A stretch of DNA of 64,000 bases from RI-153 sp041391225. GTDB lineage: Bacteria; Chloroflexota; Anaerolineae; Caldilineales; Caldilineaceae. Position numbers and translations under genes: made by a program. The notes beneath the pieces were generated by a model. The model was not told where the DNA came from and made no database searches. It worked only from the letters and a program-made list of their open reading frames with translations. The stretch is from positions 1 to 64,000 of the forward strand of contig JAWKOL010000002.1 in NCBI GenBank assembly GCA_041391225.1, read 5' to 3'. This document shows, one piece after another, positions 7,445-17,380 of the stretch (position 1 is its first letter; each line of letters begins with the position of its first letter).

Positions 7445-8350
7445 ATGCCGATTCGCCCTGGTCTGCCCGCCGATCTACCTCAAATCCGTCAGTTGCTCCA
7501 CAGCAACCGCAGTTTTCTCAATACGGGAATAGAGGATCTGCCTTCCCTGCTGAGCCAGGCGGTCACCGTGGTTGGGGAAGATCAGCGCGGGGTGCTGTGG
7601 GGCTTCCTGGCATTCCAGACTGAATCGCGATCAGAGGCGTTGCCGGCAGAAAGTGCAGCGCTCGCCTCTTTGCGCGCGGCCGCAGTGGTACAGGGACTGT
7701 TCACGACGCAGCGTATGCCTGGATTGGTGGAGACACTGCTGGAAATCTGCTACGGCAATGCGCAACCCATGCAGTTGATGGCGCTTACCGGCCACAGTTG
7801 GCTGACATCGGCCCTGCGCCAAAGCGGCTTTCGCGAAGCGGATCAGATCCGTTTCTATCTGCGCACGCGTCACGATCTGCCCCAAGTGCCAAAACCGGCG
7901 CTTTTACGCCCAGTGCAGGAAAGCGATCTGAATGATTTGGCACGGATCGACGCCGAGACCTTCGATCCCGTCTGGCACATGGGGCGCGCCGAGCTGCTTC
8001 AACTCTGTTTCAGCGCCCGTCTGCAGGTGGCGGAACTGGCCGGTCGGCTGGTGGGCTATACCGCCACATCGCTGTATGGAAACGGCGCTCGCCCATTTGG
8101 GCAAGGAGAAGCACAGATCGTCCGCATCGCCGTCCACCCTTCGGTGCAAGGACACGGCATCGGTCGCCAACTATTGACCGACGCCATTCAGCACGCCCAC
8201 GAACACAACATCTACCGCATTCAACTGAACACCCAAGAGAGCAACCGGCGTTCACAGCGCATGTACGAATCGTTCGATTTTCGCAAACAAGGTGGTAACA
8301 TCCCCGTGTTACTTTATGACATCCCTGACAGTGCAACGTCACTGAGTTGA
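7445..8350 (+). CDS. GNAT family N-acetyltransferase with two GNAT-like halves
   Basis: This 301-residue protein has a C-terminal GNAT domain with a clear motif A (IAVHPSVQGHGIGRQLLTDA, the acetyl-CoA loop Q-G-H-G-I-G) followed by NTQESNRRSQRMYESFDF. The N-terminal half (IRPGLPADLPQIRQLL) resembles a degenerate GNAT fold, so this looks like a tandem type in which only the second half binds acetyl-CoA. The substrate is unknown. The C-terminal motif resembles ribosomal-protein acetyltransferases (RimI type), but that is not decisive. It follows rfbB by 15 bases and may be co-transcribed. Confidence 0.82.
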   Translation: MPIRPGLPADLPQIRQLLHSNRSFLNTGIEDLPSLLSQAVTVVGEDQRGVLWGFLAFQTESRSEALPAESAALASLRAAAVVQGLFTTQRMPGLVETLLEICYGNAQPMQLMALTGHSWLTSALRQSGFREADQIRFYLRTRHDLPQVPKPALLRPVQESDLNDLARIDAETFDPVWHMGRAELLQLCFSARLQVAELAGRLVGYTATSLYGNGARPFGQGEAQIVRIAVHPSVQGHGIGRQLLTDAIQHAHEHNIYRIQLNTQESNRRSQRMYESFDFRKQGGNIPVLLYDIPDSATSLS

Positions 8351-8411
8351 GCCTCGACGACGAACCACAGACGACCGAATTTCATCACCATTCATCAGAA
8401 ATCAACGAAGT

Positions 8412-9452
8412 ATGAAGCAATCGCTCCCAGGCATTGGCGCAAACAGCACCGATCTCCTACGCAGGTTGATCGCGGTATTGATGCTGTTCGGCGGCCTGTT
8501 AACGTTCGGCACACTGGGCTACATGATCCTCGAAGGCTGGGCCTGGTACGATGCTTTCTACATGACGGTGATCACACTCAGCACGGTCGGGTTCGGCGAA
8601 GTACGCTCACTTGATCAGGGCGGGCGCATCTTCACCATGATTTTGATTGTGCTCGGTGTGGGTGGGGCGGCGTACACATTCAGCACTGTGGCCGACTACA
8701 TCGTGGCCGGCGAACTGCGCGGGATTCTTCGGAGGCGAAGGATGGAACAGATCATCAAACAGCTTCAGAATCACTACATCGTCTGCGGCTACGGTCGCGT
8801 GGGGAGTCAGGTTGTGCAGGAACTACGCCAGAACCAGGTGAGCATGGTTGTAATCGAGGCCAACCCCGATCTGTCCACCGAAATCGAGGAGATGGGCATT
8901 GTCTCAGTGATCGGCAACGCCTCCGAAGACGCCATGCTCAGCCAGGCTGGCATCGAGCGCGCCGCCGGCCTTTGCGCCTGCCTGCCCAACGACGCCGACA
9001 ACGTCTTCGTCACCCTCACGGCGCGTACCCTCAACCCGCACCTCACCATCATCGCCCGCGCCAACACGCAAGAAAACGAACGCAAACTGCGCATCGCCGG
9101 CGCAGACCATGTGATCAACCCCTACTCGATCAGCGGACACCGCATGGCGCGCCAGTTGATTCACCCCAACGTGGTCGAATTCATGGACGTTGTCATGCGG
9201 CGCGGACAGGTGGAGATGCGCATCGAAGAAATCCGGGTTCATGCGGGGTCGAACCTATGCAACAAATCCATCGCCGAGTGCGACGTGCGTCGACGTACCG
9301 GCACCAACGTCCTCGCCATTCGCCGCCCCAGCGGGCAGACACAGACTGTCCTCAGTGGCGACATCGTCCTCACCGCAGGGGATACCCTCATCGGCCTGGG
9401 GACGCCGGAGCAGCTCGACGCCCTAGCCGCGTTGGCGGACGACGGACGATAG
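8412..9452 (+). CDS. Potassium channel with cytoplasmic RCK/TrkA domain
   Basis: This 346-residue protein has two transmembrane helices around a pore loop whose selectivity filter reads STVGFGE, the K+ channel signature. An RCK N-domain follows with the nucleotide loop CGYGRVGSQV at about residues 119-130, then an RCK/TrkA C-domain (residues about 265-340). It should assemble as a tetramer gated by a cytosolic ligand, conducting K+ across the cytoplasmic membrane. The final residues (ADDGR, then TAG) are encoded by the start of an ACGACGG/ACGATAG heptamer array, so its C-terminus ends inside an intergenic repeat. Confidence 0.93.
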   Translation: MKQSLPGIGANSTDLLRRLIAVLMLFGGLLTFGTLGYMILEGWAWYDAFYMTVITLSTVGFGEVRSLDQGGRIFTMILIVLGVGGAAYTFSTVADYIVAGELRGILRRRRMEQIIKQLQNHYIVCGYGRVGSQVVQELRQNQVSMVVIEANPDLSTEIEEMGIVSVIGNASEDAMLSQAGIERAAGLCACLPNDADNVFVTLTARTLNPHLTIIARANTQENERKLRIAGADHVINPYSISGHRMARQLIHPNVVEFMDVVMRRGQVEMRIEEIRVHAGSNLCNKSIAECDVRRRTGTNVLAIRRPSGQTQTVLSGDIVLTAGDTLIGLGTPEQLDALAALADDGR

Positions 9453-9590
9453 ACGGCTGACGACGGACGACCGATCTCGTCCAGCTTACGTTCGCACGTT
9501 GGGCAACAAAAAAGGTCAACGCGGTGTGCGCGTTGACCTGGTTCTCCACGAGAAGCCGTCGTCTATCGTCGGTCGTCCGTCGTCTTCTCC
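9430..9590. repeat. Facing heptamer arrays (ACGACGG type) between convergent genes
   Basis: From about 9437 the sequence reads ACGACGG, ACGATAG, ACGGCTG, ACGACGG, ACGACCG in 7-bp register. From about 9558 the reverse complement appears (GTCGTCTATCGTCGGTCGTC...). The two arms flank the terminator and include the K+ channel stop codon. Confidence 0.7.
9508..9538 (-). terminator. Rho-independent terminator of the CAP/LysM gene
   Basis: A perfect 10-bp stem (GGTCAACGCG paired with its complement, loop 9524-9528) is followed on the minus strand by six T residues (A run 9508-9513). It lies 52 bases past the stop of the minus-strand gene. Confidence 0.88.
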
Positions 9591-10769
9591 TACGGCAACT
9601 CGATCTCCTGCCCAATCGACAGCACCGAACCTTCGCCCAGCCCATTGACGCGCATCAACTCATACCAGTCGGCGTCGTAGGCGGCGGCGATGCTCCACAG
9701 CGTCTCGCCCGATTGGACGGTGTGGTGGCGCACACTGGGGAGGGTGACGGTGTTGGCCCCACCGATGGCCGGCGCAGGGATGCGGATCGTGTCGCCGATC
9801 TGCAAGATGGCGTTGTTGCTCAGGCCGTTGTATGCGGCCAGGGTCTGCCAGTTGAGGCCGTGCTGCATGGCAATCGCGAAGACGGTGTCACCCGCCTTGA
9901 CGGTGTGAAGCGCGTCGTTGACCGTCACCGCGCCGTTGCTCTGCGTCAACGCCGATGCGCCTGTGGTAGGCATCGGGCGACGCTTGCTGAGCTGAGGCAA
10001 CACCCGGCAGCACGATCACCTGCCCCAGGCCGAGTACGGAAAACTCGCCCAGCCCATTGGCGTTCGCCAGCGCCTGCCAGCTTAGCCCATAACGTGCGCC
10101 GATCCCCGAGAGCGTGTCGCCGGATTGCACGGTGTAGCGCATTCCCTCCGGCGGAATCGCAGATGGCGCGGATGTCACCGCCACAGACGGCATCGGCGCG
10201 TCCGCCGTCTCCGGCACGAGCACAACGCCGCTTTCTTGATTGTGGCTGCCTGTGGTGAAATCCACAACCAGGATCAGCCCCCAGCCCTTGGGGTGCGGAT
10301 AGACGCCGACGCCCATCTCCTTGTAGCCGCGGCCCAGCACATTGTCTCGGTGCGGCGGATCGGTCATCCACCACTGGATCGACTGCGCCACTGTGTCGGA
10401 GACAGCCCAGTTTTCACCAGCCCAGCCCGCGATGCTGTAGCCAGTACGGGCAATGCGCTGATGCACATTGCTGCCGTCGCTGCCGCTGTGGCCGTAGACG
10501 CCGGATGTCACCATATCGTGGATGTGGCTGGTTGCCGCCAAATTGAGGAGCGGGTGTACGGCAAGCGCAGGAAGCCCGGCGTTGATGCGCAGGCCGTTGA
10601 TGATCAACGCCGCCTGGCGCGCCTCCGCCGACAGATCCGTCGTGGCTTCCAATGCAGGAGCGGCCACGGGCGACGCCCAGGCCGTGACATTTGTCAGCGG
10701 GAACGAAAGCAGAATCAGCAGAATGAGGCCGAAAGCCCGGCGGGGAATCTGTAGATACATGGGCGGCAT
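9590..10769 (-). CDS. Secreted CAP-domain protein with three LysM repeats (frameshifted)
   Basis: Two overlapping minus-strand frames join into one protein of about 390 residues. A signal peptide (FGLILLILLSFPLTNVTAWA) leads to a CAP/SCP domain with NGLRINAGLPAL, HIHDMVTSGVYGHSG and GAENW-like GWAGENWAVS. A first LysM follows (YTVQSGDTLSGIGARYGLSW). The frame breaks at about 9955-10000, after which two more LysM repeats continue (HTVKAGDTVFAIAMQHGLNW; HTVQSGETLWSIAAAYDADW). LysM domains bind peptidoglycan-type glycans; bacterial CAP domains have uncertain roles at the cell surface. The third LysM ends at the stop, so the architecture is complete. A single-base error is likelier than real loss because both parts are well preserved. 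Confidence 0.88.
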
Positions 10770-10913
10770 TGTAACAGAATCGCCGCGCCAAGGCGAATTG
10801 TCATTGCCAAGAGTGTGGCGCAGACTACTTGTCAGCCCCCTCCATTTTCTGTAGAATGAAGTATCAGCCCGTTGGCTACAAGTTCGTTTTGTGCGAATTC
10901 AGGAGCGTACCGT

Positions 10914-12002
10914 TTGGCAATTCGCCCATTCATGCTTGGCGATTTCGTTCTGCTCCAACGTTTGAGCAGACATGCGACACAACTGCACATTGAGAAGAGC
11001 CTCTTGCAGCCCCATTCGTGCATGTGGGATGCATTGCGTACTGCGTTGCCGTGGGGCAGCGGCCCCTGCATGACATACGTACTGCGCCAGGAAGAAAACG
11101 GACTGGCGCGTGCTGGATTCCTGCAGATCGAAATCCGCCCCGAACGCACCGAAGCAGACGTTGTCCTCTTGACACCGGCGCTTGCTGCGCCACAGGGCCA
11201 CCCCGCCATCTGGCAGAAGCTGCTCTCGCAAAGCATTCAAGATCTTACCGAACGCCGCATTTCGCGGCTCTTCGCCGATCTCCCTGATCAACCGCTGGTG
11301 GTGAACACCTTCAAACAGTCGGGCTTCCAACTGTACGCCCGCGAAACGATCTGGCGTTTGGCGCTGCCACCCGGCCAGTGGTCTTTGCCGACGGAAGCGC
11401 CAATGCGCCTGCTTCACCCCGAAGACGGCTGGCACATCACGCGCCTCTACAACCGCACCACCCCTTCTCACGTGCGCCAGGCAGAAGGCGCCCTGACCGT
11501 CGACGATAAAGAGTACATCGACAGCCTCACCTGCCCGATCCTGGTGGACGATCTGGGTTTGCCGCGCAGCCAATTCGTGCTGGATGGTAGCGACGGCATC
11601 GACGGCTGTGTGCAGGTCATCTGGGGGCGATTGGGTGTGTGGATTCGTCTATGGACCGACACCAACAACCCCAACACCGAGGCAATCCATCATCTCTTGC
11701 GCCACGCGCTCTCAGAGATTGCGGCGGATCAGAACACGCACCCAGTGTATATTTCGGTGCGTGAATACCAGCGCGGTATGGAATCGATCCTGGCCGACTA
11801 TGGCTTTGCGCCCTTCACCGATAGGGCGCGTATGGTGCGGAATATCTGGCAGTGGGCCTATCGCCCAGTAACCGCACCCGCGCCGGCCATCGAAAGCATC
11901 CCCGAAGCAGTATCGGGATCGTTGGTTGTCCCCAAAGCCGTGCGTCCGCGCGACCGACGTGTCGCCATTCACGTCATCGACAAAGAGATCGAACAGCCAT
12001 AA
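10914..12002 (+). CDS. GNAT-like protein of unknown substrate
   Basis: The reading frame opens at TTG 10872, but TTG 10914 is preferred because AGGAG at 10901-10905 sits 8 bases before it and the encoded LAIRPFMLGDFVLLQRLSR is a typical GNAT start; this gives 362 residues. The sequence looks like two weakly conserved acetyltransferase-like halves (the second after RLLHPEDGWHITRLYNRTTP). No clean acetyl-CoA loop is visible, so activity is doubtful. The C-terminal 50 residues are Pro/Val-rich and probably unstructured. It resembles the tandem GNAT at 7.4 kb in organisation only. Confidence 0.6.
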   Translation: MAIRPFMLGDFVLLQRLSRHATQLHIEKSLLQPHSCMWDALRTALPWGSGPCMTYVLRQEENGLARAGFLQIEIRPERTEADVVLLTPALAAPQGHPAIWQKLLSQSIQDLTERRISRLFADLPDQPLVVNTFKQSGFQLYARETIWRLALPPGQWSLPTEAPMRLLHPEDGWHITRLYNRTTPSHVRQAEGALTVDDKEYIDSLTCPILVDDLGLPRSQFVLDGSDGIDGCVQVIWGRLGVWIRLWTDTNNPNTEAIHHLLRHALSEIAADQNTHPVYISVREYQRGMESILADYGFAPFTDRARMVRNIWQWAYRPVTAPAPAIESIPEAVSGSLVVPKAVRPRDRRVAIHVIDKEIEQP

Positions 12003-12338
12003 GCCCAACGCTGCCCTGGCCCTGAACGTTAACAATTCACTATGCAACCAATAACGTTCTATCAGCACCTTCAGGGTATACTGGATCGTTGAATCCGAAA
12101 CATCATATCCGAAACATCGAATCCGAAACATCATCGAGTAGAAAGGCGGTGCGAAATGAAGAGAAGGCAGGGCAGGCGGAACCCACACCGCCCATCGAAC
12201 GTATAGGTTTCGAGATTCCATCCTGATATTCACAGCAGATCGCGAATCCGCATCCTGTTAAGCAGACGTGCTGCTGCGCACTGTAATTTCAGGCAAGGAC
12301 CAAGGCTGAATGCCACAAAGGTAGACACCAATACAACT
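12003..12338. repeat. Intergenic region with three 14-bp direct repeats
   Basis: ATCCGAAACATC occurs at 12093-12104, 12107-12118 and 12121-12132, exactly 14 bases apart. A TATACT hexamer at 12077-12082 could be the -10 of a promoter for the R3H ATPase gene, placing the repeats just after the transcription start. Nothing else is recognisable here. Confidence 0.6.
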
Positions 12339-14087
12339 ATGGCCAATACCCAAGAAACAACTGCGGCCTTCGCAACGGAGCGATTGCCAATGACACAATC
12401 GAATAGAGAACCACAACTGGAATCCGGTCAATTGACCCTGAAGATCACCGACGATCTGGATCTCCTGTTGCAAGTATTGCCGGAGCGCATCCAATCCGCC
12501 CTGCGTAAGGAAGGGCGCGCCGCCGAACTCATCGAAATTGTGATGGATTTCGGTCGACTGCCCGAGGCGCGCTACACCGACAGTGAAATCTACCTGAGCC
12601 AGGACGAGATCACCGAAGCGGATCTGACCAACGTCATCGATAAGATCGGCGACTTCGGGGCCGACAACCGCGCCGGCATCGAACGCACGCTGCATCGCAT
12701 CTCGGCCATCCGCAACCGCCGCGGCGACGTCATTGGCCTCACCTGCCGCGTCGGGCGCGCCGTCTACGGCGTCATCGACATCATCGAAGACATCGTCATG
12801 AGCGGCAAGAGCATCCTGCTCCTGGGCCGCCCTGGCGTGGGCAAGACGACGCTGCTGCGTGAGGCAGCGCGCGTCCTCGGCGAAAAGAAACGCGTCGTCA
12901 TCGTGGACACCAGCAACGAGATCGCCGGCGACGGTGACATCCCGCACCCAGCCATCGGGCGGGCGCGGCGTATGCAGGTAGCCACGCCGACGCTGCAACA
13001 CGAAGTGATGATCGAAGCAGTGGAAAATCACATGCCCCAGGCCGTCGTCATCGACGAGATCGGGCGCGAACTCGAAGCCATCGCCGCCCGCACCATTGCC
13101 GAGCGCGGCGTACAGTTGATCGGCACCGCCCACGGCAACAGCCTGGAAAACCTGCTCATGAATCCGACGCTCTCCGATCTGATCGGCGGCATCGATTCCG
13201 TCACCCTGTCCGACGAAGAAGCACGGCGTCGTGGCACCCAGAAGACGGTGCTAGAACGCAAAGCGCCGCCCACCTTCGAGGTGCTCATCGAAATCCAGGA
13301 TCGCCAGCACATGACCGTCCACCACGACGTGGCCGAAGCGGTCGACTCGTTGCTACGCGGCTGGACGCTGACGCCCGAAGTGCGCTGGCTCGATCAGCAC
13401 CAGCAGGTGCAGCGCAAACAGGTCACCAGCACCGCTACCCGCGGTGAACAGGGCCGTGTGGGCGGCGGACGCAGCCAGCGTGGCGAACGCGGCGAGCAGG
13501 GCGAATACCGCAGCGGCGAACGACGGCGCAACGGGCGTCGCCAGGCCGGCCCTGTGGAATTCCAGGATCTGGTGGACGAGTTGCCCGAAGCCGAAGGCAC
13601 GATCACGCCACCCAAGCCGCAGCGGCGCATGGTGCGCGTCTTCCCCTACGGCATCGGCCAGAACCGGCTACGTTCGGCGGCCAAGAACCTCAACGTCCCC
13701 GTCGACATTGTCAACGAACTGCGCGATGCCGATATCGTGATGACGTTGAAGAACTACTTCCGCCAGAAGCCGCAGCCCATCGTCGACGCCGAACGGCGTA
13801 ACACGCCTGTCTACGTGCTGCGCAGCAATACCGTCACCCAGATGGAGCAGGCGCTGCTCGACGTCTTCCAACTGTCGTCCGACACCAGCGAAGACAGCTT
13901 CGACGCCGCCATGCGCGAAACACAGGACGCCATCCAGCGCCTGCTGCGTGGCGAGGAATCGGTTGAACTCAGCCCCCAGACAGCGCCGATCCGCAGCCAG
14001 CAGCACCAACTGGCCCGCGCCGCCAACCTGATCAGTCACAGCTACGGGCGCGAGCCGTACCGTCGCGTGCGCATCTTCAGCCACTGA
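12339..14087 (+). CDS. R3H-domain AAA ATPase (SpoIIIAA/Ycf45 type)
   Basis: This 582-residue protein has an ATPase core at about residues 60-340 with Walker A LLGRPGVGKTTLLREAARV, Walker B QAVVIDEIGRELEA and the sensor segment QLIGTAHGNSLENLL. This core is shared with SpoIIIAA and chloroplast Ycf45 proteins. A Gln/Arg/Gly-rich linker (residues about 350-400) is followed by a second conserved region (RMVRVFPYGIGQNRLRSAAK). A C-terminal R3H-like nucleic-acid-binding segment follows, ending YGREPYRRVRIFSH. It probably binds single-stranded nucleic acid; the precise role is unknown. An in-frame ATG at 12390 with GGAG nine bases upstream may be the true start. Confidence 0.9.
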   Translation: MANTQETTAAFATERLPMTQSNREPQLESGQLTLKITDDLDLLLQVLPERIQSALRKEGRAAELIEIVMDFGRLPEARYTDSEIYLSQDEITEADLTNVIDKIGDFGADNRAGIERTLHRISAIRNRRGDVIGLTCRVGRAVYGVIDIIEDIVMSGKSILLLGRPGVGKTTLLREAARVLGEKKRVVIVDTSNEIAGDGDIPHPAIGRARRMQVATPTLQHEVMIEAVENHMPQAVVIDEIGRELEAIAARTIAERGVQLIGTAHGNSLENLLMNPTLSDLIGGIDSVTLSDEEARRRGTQKTVLERKAPPTFEVLIEIQDRQHMTVHHDVAEAVDSLLRGWTLTPEVRWLDQHQQVQRKQVTSTATRGEQGRVGGGRSQRGERGEQGEYRSGERRRNGRRQAGPVEFQDLVDELPEAEGTITPPKPQRRMVRVFPYGIGQNRLRSAAKNLNVPVDIVNELRDADIVMTLKNYFRQKPQPIVDAERRNTPVYVLRSNTVTQMEQALLDVFQLSSDTSEDSFDAAMRETQDAIQRLLRGEESVELSPQTAPIRSQQHQLARAANLISHSYGREPYRRVRIFSH

Positions 14088-14214
14088 CGGGTGATCAGTA
14101 CAGAGCGGCGCAGATGAGTCGCTGTATTCAGTTGAAATGGGGAGTGCGCACGCCACAGGATTTCATAGACTCTTTTCGGCCATCGTGTACTAGACGTACA
14201 AAGACCGAACAGAA

Positions 14215-14254
14215 GGGAGCCGCCCCAACGTTGGGGCGGCTCCCTTTAGTTGTT
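14215..14254 (+). terminator. Rho-independent terminator after the R3H ATPase gene
   Basis: A perfect 30-base palindrome (14215-14244, arms GGGAGCCGCCCCAAC) is followed by TTTAGTTGTTT. It lies 128 bases after the stop at 14087. Confidence 0.85.
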
Positions 14255-14275
14255 TGGCCCGTAGAGCATCGATCC

Positions 14276-14306
14276 TTTTGGTGACATACAGTGTCTGTCA
14301 CCAAAA
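14276..14306. repeat. 11-bp perfect inverted repeat upstream of the ABC importer
   Basis: TTTTGGTGACA at 14276-14286 and TGTCACCAAAA at 14296-14306 are perfect inverted arms with a 9-base spacer. It could be a second terminator or an operator for the transporter genes beginning at 14624. No other element was found between 14307 and 14620. Confidence 0.55.
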
Positions 14307-14623
14307 AGCGAACCATACCAGTGTGAGCGGGCTTTCTTGACACGAGTCTCAAGAGTGTCTATACTGGCGAACAAATCACGAGCGGAGTGTGGGCGCCGCC
14401 TACTGCTCCAGCCATTGGTCCCCCGAGTTCTGATTTCTTGTCGCCAGCCTCACGCACCTCGACATGGAATTGCTCACCACCTTGGCATCGCCTGCTCAAT
14501 TACTTCGAACCACAGGGTTCATCCATCGGACAAAGTTGTCTTTCCTTCTCTGCTGCGTTTTCCCATCCGCACTTACGTATTTCTGGGTGTGAAGCAAACC
14601 ATATTTCACGAAAGGATCAGGTT

Positions 14624-16292
14624 ATGTCTGAGCAGAACGAACAACGATCTCAGGGGATCAGCCGTCGTTCCTTCCTGCGCTATTCCGCGCTGGGAACCGG
14701 CGCGGCTTTCCTGGCGGCTTGTGCGCCGACGGCGGCGCCTGCGCCCAGTGGTTCCACCGGCAGTGAATCGGCAGAAGCGCCTGCCGAGAGCAGCGGTCCT
14801 ACACAGGGCGGCACGATGGTATGGGTCGGTCACCAGGAACTGGCCGGACTCAGCCCGGCGGATGTTGGCCCGACGGTGCAATATGTGATCATCGGCAACA
14901 TTCTGAACCCGCTGGTCTACTACAACGAGTTCACCGAACTCGAAAACGTGTTGGCCGAATCCTACGAGGTTTCAGAAGATGGTACCACCTACACATTCAA
15001 CCTGAACCAGGGCGTTCTCTTCCACGATGGCACAGAATTCACTTCTGAAGATGTCAAGTACACCTACGATTTCTATGGCAATCCAGACAATGCCACCACC
15101 ATCCAAGGTAACTTCTTCGGCATGGGCAGTGTCGACACGCCGGATCCATACACGGTTGTGGTGAACATGGCCGAGGTGAACGCCGCTTCTTTGTCGAACT
15201 GGGCATCTGTGATGATCGTGCCGGCGGCCTACCACGCTGAAGTCGGCGAAGACGTGTTCCGCACAGCGCCCGTCGGCACTGGCGCCTTCAAGCTCAAGGA
15301 ATGGCGCCCCGCCGAGTTCACCGAGATCGAGGCATTCGAGGATCACTTCCGCGGTCGCCCGTACCTCGACACGATCCGCGAGGACGTCGTCCCCGAACCG
15401 TCGGTGCGCATGATCGCCATGCAGACCGGCGATGCCGATGGCGTGGTCTGGCCGCTGTTGGTGGAAGACAGCATCACCCTGGAAGCCGATCCGAACTACG
15501 TGGCCTACCGTACGTTGGCCAACTCGGTTAAGCACTTCCCGCTGAACACCGAGAAGCCCGAGCTTTCCGACAAGATGGTGCGCCGTGCGATGCTTCATGC
15601 ACTGGATCGACAGCGCCTCATTCGACGAGCTGTGGAGCGGCGCTGCCCAGATTGCCCACTCCAATCTGGCGCCGAAGAATGCCTTCTACTACAACAACGA
15701 TCTGCCCCAGTACGCTTTCGATCCTGAAGGCGCAGCAGCGATGTTGGACGAAGCCGGCTGGGCAGTGGGCAGCGACGGCATCCGCGAAAAGGATGGCATG
15801 AAGCTGACCTTCACCTGCACCACCATCACCGGCGACTCCGCCCGCCGCCCGATTGCCGAGTTGGCGCAGCAGATGCTGATCGACGTGGGCGTGGACATGC
15901 AGTTGGCCGAAGCGCCGGTCTCGTCGATCCTAGAAGGTATGCGCGCTGGCACCATGGACAGTTCGCTCTTCAACTGGACCTATGGCACTACACCGGAGCC
16001 GGATCCCTTCGCCACGCTGCACAGCGAGGGCGGCAACAACTTCAACCGCTACTTCAATCCCGAGATGGACGCGCTGATCGAGCAAGGGCTTACCATTGTC
16101 GATCCTGCTGCTCGCCAGCCCATCTACCAGCAGATCCAGTCGATGTTCGTGGAAGATGTCCCCTGCCTCTACTTGCAGTTTGACGAATGGATCAACGTCT
16201 TCAGCAGTCGTATCGGCGGCCTGTCCGAAAATCCGCTGGCCGGTGATCCGATGTTCCTGTCCGCTCACGAGTTCTACATCAAAGAAGCCTAA
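14624..16292 (+). CDS. ABC transporter substrate-binding protein, family 5 (peptide type), frameshifted
   Basis: The product would be about 555 residues. It starts at ATG 14624 (AAAGGA upstream) with a Tat-type lipoprotein signal: SRRSFLRYSALGTGAAFLAACAP, where RR precedes FLR and a lipobox ends in Cys. The mature part is a family-5 extracellular solute-binding protein (AESYEVSEDGTTYTFNLNQG, FHDGTEFTSEDVKYTYDF). The frame breaks at about 15623. Removing one C there restores the expected RLIDELWSG and the remaining 220 residues, including the C-terminal lobe. Relatives bind di- or oligopeptides, nickel or sugars, so the ligand is uncertain. Two permease genes follow; no ATPase gene is present nearby. 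Confidence 0.9.
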
Positions 16293-16323
16293 ACGGCTGC
16301 GCAGCTTCTCGTACAAAGTTTGC

Positions 16324-16350
16324 AGTGGGGACGGCGATGCCGTCCCCACT
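16324..16350 (+). promoter_or_regulatory. Intercistronic stem-loop between binding-protein and permease genes
   Basis: A perfect 12-bp stem (AGTGGGGACGGC and its complement, loop GAT) lies in the 105-base gap. No T run follows. Such hairpins commonly stabilise the upstream mRNA or partially attenuate transcription, so the binding protein is made in excess over the permeases. Confidence 0.6.
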
Positions 16351-16397
16351 CACTTATGCAGCAAAGCTGCTTGAGCATTCTCTAGAGAGAACAGCCT

Positions 16398-17360
16398 ATG
16401 TTTCGCTATATTGTTTCGCGTGTGCTGCAAGGGTTGATCGTGATTTTCTTGATCAGTGTGGCCACGTTCATCGTCATGCGTCTGATGCCGGGTGATCCGG
16501 TCTACTTGTTGCTGGGCGAAGGACAGATCCGCATCAGCCAGGAACAGATCGACGCCATCCGCGAGCGTTGGGGGCTGGATCGGCCCTATTACGAGCAATA
16601 TCTGATCTGGATGATGAATTTTGTGCGCGGTGACTTCGGCGAATCGCTGATCCGCACAGGTGTGCCGGTGCGCGATATGATCTTCGAAGCCGTCCCCGTT
16701 ACCGCCAAGCTCAACATCTACGCATTGGCCCTGGCCCTGGCGGTGGCGCTGCCCGGCGGGATCTGGGCCGCCTTGCGCCGCAACAGCCTGGTCGACTACC
16801 TCAACTCGTTGGGATCGACGCTGGGTGTCTCCATGCCCAATTTCTGGCTGGGGTTGATGTTGATCGTGCTTTTCGCGCTCTACATCCCCCAATGGATCGG
16901 CGACATTCCACTGATTGGGCGCATTCCACCGTTTGGGCTGCGTAGTTGGCAGGGGTATATTTTGCCTGTCTTTGTGCTTTCGGTGGGTGAGATGGCGGTC
17001 TTTTCGCGGGTGATGCGCAGTTCCATGCTCGAAGTGATGGAACGCGACTACGTGCGCACGGCCCGCGCCAAAGGACTGCCACAGCGGTTGGTCCTCTTGC
17101 GCCATGCGCTGCGCAACGCCCTGTTGCCGGTGATCACGGTGATTGGCGTGCGCATCGCCTTCATCCTCAGCGGCACGATTGTGATCGAAACCGTCTTCGC
17201 CGTGCCGGGGATCGGGCGTCTCTTCACCGATTCGGTCTTCCGGCTCGACTATCAGGTGGTGCAGTCGCTGGTGGTGGTGCTGGCGGTGTTGGTGGTGGTG
17301 GTCAACCTGATCACGGATCTTTCGTACGCATTGATCGATCCGCGCATTCGCTTCGATTGA
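16398..17360 (+). CDS. ABC transporter permease, DppB type
   Basis: This 320-residue protein has the N-terminal helix MFRYIVSRVLQGLIVIFLIS followed by the extracytoplasmic segment with MPGDP, then a six-helix binding-protein-dependent permease domain. The EAA loop (EVMERDYVRTARAKGLPQRL) contacts the ATPase. It closes with a LITDLSYALIDPRIRF tail typical of DppB/OppB. It pairs with the next gene to form the membrane channel for the 14.6 kb binding protein. Confidence 0.94.
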   Translation: MFRYIVSRVLQGLIVIFLISVATFIVMRLMPGDPVYLLLGEGQIRISQEQIDAIRERWGLDRPYYEQYLIWMMNFVRGDFGESLIRTGVPVRDMIFEAVPVTAKLNIYALALALAVALPGGIWAALRRNSLVDYLNSLGSTLGVSMPNFWLGLMLIVLFALYIPQWIGDIPLIGRIPPFGLRSWQGYILPVFVLSVGEMAVFSRVMRSSMLEVMERDYVRTARAKGLPQRLVLLRHALRNALLPVITVIGVRIAFILSGTIVIETVFAVPGIGRLFTDSVFRLDYQVVQSLVVVLAVLVVVVNLITDLSYALIDPRIRFD

Positions 17361-17380
17361 GAACAGGGAAGGATTTATTC

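Noticed and set aside
15585..15650. Programmed ribosomal frameshift in the ABC binding-protein gene
   Set aside because: No slippery heptanucleotide or downstream pseudoknot was seen; many unrelated genes here have similar breaks.
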